Source of the DNA: an uncultured Xanthobacteraceae bacterium
GTDB lineage: Bacteria > Pseudomonadota > Alphaproteobacteria > Rhizobiales > Xanthobacteraceae
Assembly: GCA_955652195.1 (NCBI GenBank)
Contig: CATPBC010000331.1
Span: 1-11,294, forward strand
Direction of reading: 5' to 3'
DNA length: 11,294 bases
Under the pieces are notes generated by a model, which made no database searches, was not told the origin of the DNA, and saw only the letters and a program-made list of their open reading frames with translations. Made by a program: the position numbers and the translations under genes. Of the stretch, positions 6,258 to 11,294 are shown in pieces; positions within the stretch are counted from its first letter, which is position 1; the number at the start of each line of letters is the position of its first letter.

Positions 6258-6794
6258 ATGGACATTATTATCGTCGCCGCCGTGGCCGAGAACGGCGTCA
6301 TCGGCCGCGGCAATGCGCTACCGTGGCGGCTGAAATCGGACCTGACGCATTTTCGCAGCCTGACCATGGGCAAGCCGGTCGTGCTCGGCCGCAAGACCTA
6401 TCAGTCGATCGGCAAACCGCTGGCAGGCCGCACCACCATCGTGATCAGCCGCGACCATTCTTTCAGCGCGCCGGGAATCGTGACCGCGCCGAGTCTCGAT
6501 GCGGCGCTCGCCTGTGCGCGCGGCGATGCGCGCCGGCGCGGCGCCGGCGCAATCATCATTGCCGGCGGCGCCGATATCTATGCGCAAGCGCTGCGGTGCG
6601 CGACGCGTCTCGTTATCACCGAGGTGCACATGCCGGTGGAAGGCGACGCGCAGTTTCCTGTCATCGATCGTCAAATCTGGCGCGAAAGTGCGCGCAGCGA
6701 ACAACAAGCCGGACCGCAAGACGAAGCCAAGTTCGCTTTCGTCACGTATGAATGCGCCGTTAATGAAAGCGCGGGGCGGCAAAGTGCGGCATAA
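6258..6794 (+). CDS. folA: Dihydrofolate reductase
   Basis: The enzyme reduces dihydrofolate to tetrahydrofolate with NADPH, recycling the product of thymidylate synthase, and is the target of trimethoprim. The 178-residue product has the family start IIIVAAVAENGVIGRGNALPWRLKSDLTHFRSLTMGKPVVLGRKTYQSIGKPLAGRTTIVISR, which includes the Met20-loop equivalent, the NALPW motif, the catalytic acidic residue in LKSDLTHFR and the NADPH-binding GRKTYQSIG. IIIAGGADIYAQAL and TEVHMPVEGDAQFP follow. The ATG at 6258 is chosen because it sits two bases after the thyA stop and fits the family N-terminus; the open frame extending upstream into thyA is not coding. The C-terminal tail (NESAGRQSAA) is a few residues longer than usual. 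The coupling to thyA is the classic arrangement. Confidence 0.97.
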   Translation: MDIIIVAAVAENGVIGRGNALPWRLKSDLTHFRSLTMGKPVVLGRKTYQSIGKPLAGRTTIVISRDHSFSAPGIVTAPSLDAALACARGDARRRGAGAIIIAGGADIYAQALRCATRLVITEVHMPVEGDAQFPVIDRQIWRESARSEQQAGPQDEAKFAFVTYECAVNESAGRQSAA

Positions 6795-6823
6795 CTGCGC
6801 TATTACTGCGCCATAACCGCGCG

Positions 6824-6852
6824 TTGTAAGCGGAAGCTCGCTACCCTATAAC
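6824..6852 (+). promoter_or_regulatory. Candidate sigma70-type promoter for hflKC
   Basis: TTGTAA (6824-6829, 4 of 6) and TATAAC (6847-6852, 5 of 6) are spaced by exactly 17 bases. They lie 30 bases after the folA stop. Transcription would begin near 6859, giving a leader of about 210 bases that includes the composite repeat before hflK. Three loosely similar pieces of the type AACTGCGC precede the -35 box (6792-6822), possibly an operator, which is speculative. Confidence 0.45.
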
Positions 6853-6912
6853 CCAGCAGCCAAGCTTGGCCCCAAATGGGTCCCTGGCCAGCACTGCCGG
6901 CCATCGTTATTT

Positions 6913-7053
6913 GAGCATGATCTTTTCCGACCTCCCTTCGCCCGCCGGAGCACTTAAATGAGAATGTCAGAGGGCTACCGAGGCTTCGCGCAGGCGGGAA
7001 ACCGGTACCCACCCCGGATCAAGTCCGGGGCAGGCTTTTTCGGGATCATGCTC
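6913..7053. repeat. Composite palindromic repeat in the hflK leader
   Basis: The outer ends GAGCATGATC (6913-6922) and GATCATGCTC (7044-7053) are perfect inverted repeats. The core AAACCGGTACCCA (6999-7011) and the flanking CTTTTCCGA and CTTTTTCGGG belong to a well-known rhizobial intergenic palindrome that is normally about 50 bases long. Here it is stretched to 141 bases by an extra piece at about 6931-6998 and a second hairpin, CCCCGGA-TCAAG-TCCGGGG (7012-7030). It ends two bases before the hflK ribosome-binding site (AGGAG, 7055-7059). Confidence 0.75.
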
Positions 7054-7066
7054 TAGGAGCAACGTT

Positions 7067-8179
7067 ATGCCGTGGAACCAATCCGGCGGCCCGTGGGGGT
7101 CGGGACCGCGCGGTCCGTGGGGCTCGGGCCCGCAATCGCAGGGCCCCAAGCCGCCCGATCTCGAGGAATTCCTGCGCCGCAGCCAGGACCGGCTGCGCGG
7201 CCTGCTGCCCGGCAATCTCGGCGGTCGCGGCTTTGCCTTGATCGCGCTGGCGGTGGTCGCTTTGTGGGGCTTTTCCGGCTTCTTCCGCGTCGAGCCCGAC
7301 GAACTCGGCGTCGTGCTGCGGTTCGGCAAGTTCGTCCGCGAAGTGCCGCCCGGGCTTAATTATCATCTGCCCTATCCGATCGAGTCGGTGCTGACGCCGC
7401 AAGCGCTGCGCGTGAACAAGATCGACATCGGTTTCGACCTGCGCCGCGGCAGCACGATGCGCGACGTGCCGGAAGAAGCCCTCATGCTCACCGGCGACGA
7501 GAACATCGTCGATGTCGATTTCTCGGTGTTCTGGAAGGTCAAGCCGAACCACGTCGGCGATTATCTGTTCAATGTGCAAGCCCCCGAAGCCACCGTGAAG
7601 GCGGTCGGCGAAAGCGCGATGCGCGAGGTGATCGGACGCTCCAACATCCAGGCCATTCTCACCGGCGCGCGGCAGACCATCGAGACCGCCGTGCAGGAAA
7701 CGATGCAGAAGACGCTCGATGACTATGGCGCCGGCGTCGTCGTGCAGCAGGTGCAGCTGCAGAAGGTCGACCCGCCGATGCAGGTGATCGATGCGTTCCG
7801 CGACGTGCAGGCCGCGCGTTCCGACCTGGAGCGCGCACAAAACGAAGCCCAGACCTATGCCAATCGGGTGGTGCCGGAAGCGCGCGGCCGCGCCGCCAAG
7901 ATCACCCAGGACGCTGAAGCCTATCGCGAACAGACCGTCGCCGAAGCCAAGGGCCAGGCGTCGCGCTTCTCGCAAGTCTACGAACAATACAAGAAGGCGC
8001 CCGACGTGACGCGGCAGCGGATCTATCTCGAAACGATGGAGCACGTGCTCGGCGGCACCGACAAGACCATCATCGACACCGGCGGACAGTCCGGCCCAGG
8101 GGTGGTGCCCTACCTGCCGCTGACCAGCCTGCCACGCGAACGCTCCGGTCAACAGCAGCCGTCGGGAGGCAACCAATGA
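7067..8179 (+). CDS. hflK: FtsH protease modulator HflK (SPFH/band 7 protein)
   Basis: HflK with HflC forms a large membrane cage around the AAA protease FtsH and tunes its access to membrane substrates. The 370-residue protein starts with a Gly/Pro/Trp-rich cytoplasmic tail that repeats GPWGSGP (residues 8-25). One membrane segment follows (about 54-73, GRGFALIALAVVALWGFSGFF). The band 7 domain (about 74-265) includes VEPDELGVVLRFGKFVREVPPGLNYHLPYPIE. A helical coiled-coil region (about 255-330) contains RSDLERAQNEAQTYANRVVPEARGRAAKITQDAEAYREQ, broken here only by naming its parts. The tail is Gly/Gln-rich. AGGAG at 7055-7059 precedes the ATG. Its stop overlaps the hflC start (ATGA), indicating translational coupling for a 1:1 complex. 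Confidence 0.96.
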   Translation: MPWNQSGGPWGSGPRGPWGSGPQSQGPKPPDLEEFLRRSQDRLRGLLPGNLGGRGFALIALAVVALWGFSGFFRVEPDELGVVLRFGKFVREVPPGLNYHLPYPIESVLTPQALRVNKIDIGFDLRRGSTMRDVPEEALMLTGDENIVDVDFSVFWKVKPNHVGDYLFNVQAPEATVKAVGESAMREVIGRSNIQAILTGARQTIETAVQETMQKTLDDYGAGVVVQQVQLQKVDPPMQVIDAFRDVQAARSDLERAQNEAQTYANRVVPEARGRAAKITQDAEAYREQTVAEAKGQASRFSQVYEQYKKAPDVTRQRIYLETMEHVLGGTDKTIIDTGGQSGPGVVPYLPLTSLPRERSGQQQPSGGNQ

Positions 8180-9171
8180 AGCCGACTCTCGCCGGCGGCG
8201 CGCTTGCCATAGTACTGCTGATCGTGCTGATCGTCGGCTACAGTACTTTATTCACTGTCTCTCAGACCAAGCAGGCGCTTGTGGTGCGGCTCGGCCAACC
8301 GGTCCGCGTCATCACCGAGCCGGGACTGAGTGTAAAAATCCCGTTCATTGACAGCGTCATCTATATCGACAAGCGCATTCTCAACATCGAATCGCCGGCG
8401 CAAGAGGTGATTGCCTCGAGCCAGGAAAAATCGAGCGCCGGTGTCGCACGTGCCGTACAGGCGGGAGAGCGGCTGGTGGTCGATGCGTTCGCGCGTTACC
8501 GCATCACCGATCCGCTGAAGTTCTATCAGACCGTCGGTCCAGACGGCGCCAGCTCGCAGCTTTCAAACTTGCTCAACTCGGCCCTGCGGCGCGTGCTCGG
8601 CGCCGCCACGCTGGCCGATGCGGTGCGCAACCGCCGCGAGGATCTCATGGCGCAAATGCGCGATCAGCTCGATCGCGACGCGCAGCCATTCGGCATCCAG
8701 GTGGTCGACGTACGCATCCGCCGCGTCGATCTTCCCGAACAGAACAGCCAGGCGGTCTACCAGCGCATGCAGACCGAGCGGCAGCGCGAAGCGGCCGAGT
8801 TCCGCGCCCAGGGCAGCCAGAAGAGCCAGGAAATCCGCGCCAGGGCGGATCGCGACGTGACGGTTCTGTTGGCCGAGGCAACTTCGCAAGCCGAAAACAT
8901 CCGCGGCCAGGGCGATTCCGAGCGCAATCGCATTTTTGCCGAGGCTTACGGCAAGGACACCGATTTCTTCAGTTTCTATCGCACCATGCAGGCCTATGAG
9001 CGCAGCATGCAGCATAACGATACGCATCTGGTGCTGCGGCCGGACTCCGATTTCTTCCGGTTCTTCGGCAATCCAAGCGGCAAGGGCCAGTCGGAGGGTG
9101 CAGCCGCGGCTGCGCCGGGCGCGGCGGCGGCTCCGGGTGCAAACCCGCCGCGCGCGAACGCAAACAGATAG
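8176..9171 (+). CDS. hflC: FtsH protease modulator HflC (SPFH/band 7 protein)
   Basis: HflC is the partner of HflK in the membrane complex that regulates FtsH. A single N-terminal membrane segment (about residues 5-26) is followed by the band 7 domain beginning VSQTKQALVVRLGQPVRVI. The characteristic late region includes RRVDLPEQNSQAVYQRMQTERQREAAEFRAQGSQ and GQGDSERNRIFAEAYGKDTDFFSFYRTMQAYE. The C-terminus (about 302-331) is an Ala/Pro-rich low-complexity tail. Compared with the alphaproteobacterial sequence I remember, in which EVIASDQ is followed almost directly by KRLVVDAFARYRI, residues 81-98 here hold an extra stretch of some 15 residues. The frame is intact, so it is not a pseudogene. 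The gene overlaps hflK by four bases and is followed after 29 bases by a small membrane protein. Confidence 0.96.
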   Translation: MKPTLAGGALAIVLLIVLIVGYSTLFTVSQTKQALVVRLGQPVRVITEPGLSVKIPFIDSVIYIDKRILNIESPAQEVIASSQEKSSAGVARAVQAGERLVVDAFARYRITDPLKFYQTVGPDGASSQLSNLLNSALRRVLGAATLADAVRNRREDLMAQMRDQLDRDAQPFGIQVVDVRIRRVDLPEQNSQAVYQRMQTERQREAAEFRAQGSQKSQEIRARADRDVTVLLAEATSQAENIRGQGDSERNRIFAEAYGKDTDFFSFYRTMQAYERSMQHNDTHLVLRPDSDFFRFFGNPSGKGQSEGAAAAAPGAAAAPGANPPRANANR

Positions 9172-9200
9172 CGCGATAACGCCGCGCCACAGACCCGCCG

Positions 9201-9386
9201 ATGTCTGACTTCATCGTGGCGCTCGGCTTGTTCTTTGCCCTTGAAGGCATTGTGCTCGCTGCTTTTCCTACCAGCGCCAAACGGATGATGACGACGGTGC
9301 TCGACACGCCGGACGGTCCGTTACGCATCGCCGGCATCGTCTCGGCGCTGGTCGGCCTGTTCATTGTCTGGTTGGTGCGCGGGTAA
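9201..9386 (+). CDS. Small inner-membrane protein, DUF2065 family
   Basis: This 61-residue protein has two hydrophobic segments, about residues 3-20 (DFIVALGLFFALEGIVLA) and 43-58 (IAGIVSALVGLFIVWL), joined by a short basic/polar loop containing KRMMTTVLDTPDGPLRIAG. This matches the DUF2065 family (relatives of E. coli YjeT), which is regularly found just behind hflC. Function is unknown; the genomic position suggests a role alongside HflKC or membrane protein quality control. The ATG follows the hflC stop by 29 bases. No strong Shine-Dalgarno sequence is visible, so it may rely on readthrough from hflC. In many relatives a periplasmic Do-type protease gene follows, but it does not here. Confidence 0.85.
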   Translation: MSDFIVALGLFFALEGIVLAAFPTSAKRMMTTVLDTPDGPLRIAGIVSALVGLFIVWLVRG

Positions 9387-9450
9387 GGCGCGAAGTCGGA
9401 GGGCTCGAAGCAGACATTGCTCGGTCGGTTTTGCACCTCGGCTTTGGGTC

Positions 9451-9945
9451 CTACGCCACCTGTCGTGCGGGCGCGCAACGCGCCGTCTTCCAAAGTTGCG
9501 CGGATGCCGTTTGCCAATCAAACGCGTGATCGCTTGGACCATGGTGCTTCAGATGCTCGATGCGCGCGAGGGCCTCCTCGACGCTCGACCGATGGCCGAC
9601 CGGCACCCACCACAACACGACAGATGGCCCTTCAAAATGCTCAAACCAATCGGTGCGGCGGCCATAGAAGCGCTTATGGACTGTCTGCCAGACAAAGCGC
9701 TCAAGTGCATCGACGTTCTCCCAAACCGAAAAATTGACGATGATGCGCGGGTCTGCATAAGGCCGCGTGTTAGTGGCGTTGCCGCTCTCGTCGATATAGC
9801 GCCAGATGAACCCGGCGCTGCGTTCGGCAATGCCGTTCACCAATGCAAGATTGTTCGTGAAATCTGCCATGCGCGGATCGTTGATCTCGTATCGAATGCG
9901 GCCGATGTTCAGTTGTGCAAGATGATGATTGGGTGGCTGTTGCAA
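9451..9945 (-). CDS. DUF3291 domain-containing protein
   Basis: The 164-residue product matches the DUF3291 family of unknown function. The start HHLAQLNIGRIRYEINDPRMADFTNNLALVNGIAERSAGFIWRY is typical, as are FSVWENVDALERFVWQTVHKRFYGRR, TDWFEH, and VVLWWVPVGHRSSVEEALARIEHL. The fold is expected to resemble dimeric ferredoxin-like monooxygenase/EthD proteins, but no enzymatic role is proven. The best start is TTG at 9945: GGAG (9957-9954 on the minus strand) lies seven bases before it, and the family sequence begins about eight codons later. It is convergent with the DUF2065 gene, and its 5' end overlaps a remnant signal-peptide reading frame. The last 15 residues (WKTARCAPARQVA) look unconserved. 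Confidence 0.85.
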   Translation of the reverse strand: MQQPPNHHLAQLNIGRIRYEINDPRMADFTNNLALVNGIAERSAGFIWRYIDESGNATNTRPYADPRIIVNFSVWENVDALERFVWQTVHKRFYGRRTDWFEHFEGPSVVLWWVPVGHRSSVEEALARIEHLKHHGPSDHAFDWQTASAQLWKTARCAPARQVA

Positions 9946-9992
9946 GGTCTTACTCCGTCGCCGATAAGCGAGATGAATTCGCGCCGCCTCAT
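9909..9992 (-). pseudogene. Remnant of an ABC substrate-binding protein signal peptide, or a short leader ORF
   Basis: On the minus strand an ATG at 9992, preceded by GGGGAA, encodes MRRREFISLIGDGVRP and then runs out of homology, stopping at TGA (9911-9909). MRRREFISL(L/I)GG is the hallmark twin-arginine start of a large family of ABC-type substrate-binding proteins in Bradyrhizobium relatives. Homology appears to end near 9957, where DUF3291 upstream sequence takes over in another frame. It is either a scar of a rearrangement or a 27-residue leader peptide overlapping the DUF3291 start. Confidence 0.45.
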
Positions 9993-10470
9993 TGGCTTCC
10001 CCGAGACTTAAGACAAGATATCGCAGCGGATCAAACCAGAACAGTGGAGGTGGCCAGAGATTGATTCCTGGCTTGATATAATTCCGAAGCGGCCAGTGTC
10101 TGCGTCAGACTCGGACTTTGGACAATGTCCGCGTCACGTCCGTTGAGCTCGTGATAGCGGACTCAAAGCGGACATTCGGCTATGTCCGTTCGGGGCCAAC
10201 AGCGGACATCGCGCGGCACACAAAATCCGACCGATAGGAGCTAAGCCGCCTCAGTTTGTGGTCAAAATTGCTCAGAAAGCGTGCGGCTTTTAGCGCCTAA
10301 TGCTGCGAGTTGGTCGCTGCCCATAAGATGGCGCTGTACCGAAGACGCCGTCGTCTCAACAGGCGGCAAGACTGCCATCGGCAAACAAATCAACACGAAA
10401 AGCGAATCTGCGTCGGCGGGCGTGTCAGCACCCCGTTTCCCTGCGACGGGGCACAAACCGGGGGACATTC
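9993..10470. other. About 0.5 kb without a convincing gene; repeat-rich spacer
   Basis: Open frames of 67-73 codons occur on both strands at 10262-10531, but none looks like a known family, and two overlap the start of the next gene. They are probably chance frames in GC-rich or repeat DNA. The visible structure is the GCGGACAT repeat cluster at 10112-10209. A GC-rich stretch lies at 10410-10455. No tRNA, insertion-sequence ends or clear promoter were seen. Confidence 0.5.
10112..10209. repeat. Cluster of GCGGACAT / ATGTCCGC short repeats
   Basis: Within about 100 bases the words GGACA-A-TGTCC (10120-10130, palindrome), AGCGGACAT (10167-10175), ATGTCCG (10182-10188) and AGCGGACAT (10201-10209) appear. 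The middle pair forms a hairpin with a 7-bp stem and the 6-base loop TCGGCT. A related AAGCAGACATT occurs at about 9408-9418, on the other side of the DUF3291 gene. Such tracts recur in Bradyrhizobium-like intergenic DNA and often give rise to spurious small gene calls. Confidence 0.5.
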
Positions 10471-11294
10471 ATGCTGGGATATAATCGTTGGCATCTGCTC
10501 AAAGGCTTGGCCGCGATCCTGTGCGTCGTAGGCATCGCATCACTCGTGTTGGTCTATTTCTTTCCCGCACCGCCGTCGACGATTACAATGGCCGTGGGTT
10601 TCAAGGGCGGTTCCTACGGGCTTTTGGCCGACCGCTATAAGGAAATACTTGCACGCGATCACTTGAACCTAGTGCTTCGCAACACCGTCGGCGGCGCCGA
10701 GCACTTCAAGCTGTTGGAAAACAAAAATTCCGGCGTTCAGGCTGCAATGGTGCAGGGCGGAATCTCGGACGAGGAGAAGTCGCCCGGGTTGTTATCGTTA
10801 GGACGCATCAACTATCAAATCTTTTGTATCTTTTATCGTGCGAATGAATTGCTGAACGACCTGACGGAACTCAAGGGAAAACGCATCGCCGTGGGGCCAG
10901 TCGGTAGTGCAGGTCGGATCGTTGCCGAAAAAGTTCTCACAATTAGCGGTGTCTCTTCCGAAAACTCGACGTTGCTACCTTTTACAGGTCAGGCCGCCGC
11001 CGATGTACTCAATGATGGCAAAGTCGATGCTACGATTCTCGGCCTCTCTTCGGATGCGCCAATCCTTCAAGCCTTGCTGCGAGATTCTCGTGTTCGGCTT
11101 ATGAGTGTCACAGACGCGGAGGCCCTCACCCGATTTTTTCCGTTCCTGGTGCGATTGGTATTGCCGCGGGGAGCGATTGATTATGAGAAGAAAATTCCAG
11201 CCAGTGATATTGTCCTGTTCGCGACCACCAACTCTATCCTCGTGCGCAATGATCTTCATCCCGCATTGATCAGTCTTTTGGCGCAGGCATTGGC
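10471..11294 (+). CDS. TAXI-family TRAP-type solute-binding protein, membrane anchored (3' end outside window)
   Basis: TAXI proteins are the periplasmic solute receptors of TRAP transporters. The frame runs from ATG 10471 to the window edge without a stop (274 complete codons). GGGGGA (10460-10464 region) lies just upstream as ribosome site. A hydrophobic segment at about residues 10-31 acts as signal or membrane anchor. The family region follows: ITMAVGFKGGSYGLLADRYKEIL, the NTVGGAEHFKLLENKNSGVQAAMVQGGI block, the LKGKRIAVGPVGSAGRIVAEKVL hinge region, and RNDLHPALISLLAQAL near the edge. Full-length relatives exceed 400 residues, so perhaps a third is missing. No TRAP membrane subunit is visible. 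Codon choice is less GC-biased than its neighbours, with TTG, TTA, TTT and AGT common, hinting at a different origin. The ligand is unknown. Confidence 0.85.
   Translation, partial: MLGYNRWHLLKGLAAILCVVGIASLVLVYFFPAPPSTITMAVGFKGGSYGLLADRYKEILARDHLNLVLRNTVGGAEHFKLLENKNSGVQAAMVQGGISDEEKSPGLLSLGRINYQIFCIFYRANELLNDLTELKGKRIAVGPVGSAGRIVAEKVLTISGVSSENSTLLPFTGQAAADVLNDGKVDATILGLSSDAPILQALLRDSRVRLMSVTDAEALTRFFPFLVRLVLPRGAIDYEKKIPASDIVLFATTNSILVRNDLHPALISLLAQAL

Noticed and set aside
7046..8176. Minus-strand open frame of 376 codons opposite hflK
   Set aside because: Antisense shadow full of His, Leu and Arg; hflK on the plus strand has clear domains and a ribosome-binding site.
9364..10011. Plus-strand open frame of 215 codons opposite the DUF3291 gene
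   Set aside because: It is the antisense of the DUF3291 gene, whose minus-strand product matches a known family.
10112..10209. CRISPR array
   Set aside because: The repeated words are only 8-9 bases, alternate in orientation and are unevenly spaced; no cas gene is present.
10262..10468. 68-codon minus-strand and 67-codon plus-strand frames before the TAXI gene
   Set aside because: Neither has a recognised domain, a convincing ribosome site or hydrophobic/structured pattern I could trust; the plus frame overlaps the TAXI start. They may be products of repeat DNA.

Overview
The window looks like chromosomal DNA of a high-GC alphaproteobacterium of the order Hyphomicrobiales (Rhizobiales), probably from the Bradyrhizobium / Rhodopseudomonas / Pseudolabrys side. 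Three things point there: the alphaproteobacterial circularly permuted (two-piece) tmRNA gene, an alpha-type SspB with the tail [10 protein letters not shown], and intergenic palindromic repeats typical of that group (for example the gagcatgatc...gatcatgctc unit). The genus is inferred, not proven.

Layout. (1) 2-1384 (+): the 3' part of an FAD-linked D-lactate/glycolate-type dehydrogenase, facing a minus-strand cluster across a double-hairpin repeat. (2) 4284-1536 (-), in transcription order: ssrA (tmRNA), sspB, fumC and a small ribbon-helix-helix protein. The tmRNA, which has no long reading frame, encodes the tag A-NDNYAPVALAA. SspB is the adaptor that hands ssrA-tagged proteins to ClpXP, so the tag-writing RNA and the tag-reading adaptor are direct neighbours. 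Palindromic elements sit at both ends of sspB. One carries a plausible sspB promoter in its loop; the other is translated as a roughly 30-residue N-terminal extension of fumarase. (3) 4406-5197 (+): a 2-keto-4-pentenoate hydratase-family enzyme, divergent from the tmRNA and followed by two large hairpins. (4) 5461-6794 (+): thyA-folA, a dTMP synthesis/folate recycling operon with a 2-base gap. (5) 6824-9386 (+): a sigma70-like promoter, a composite palindromic repeat in the leader, then hflK-hflC (4-base overlap) and a small DUF2065 membrane protein, together an FtsH-modulating membrane module. (6) 9386-11294: a more disordered region holding a convergent DUF3291 gene that starts with TTG inside a decayed signal-peptide remnant, about 0.5 kb without a convincing gene but with short GCGGACAT-type repeats, and the 5' part of a membrane-anchored TAXI-family solute-binding protein, cut by the window edge and visibly less GC-rich in codon use.

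Most genes are housekeeping genes. No phage, insertion sequence, CRISPR array or defence system is visible. The points most worth checking are the ssrA-sspB linkage, the in-gene palindromic element in fumC, the promoter-bearing inverted repeat before sspB, a possible in-frame insertion in HflC, and the composite repeats.
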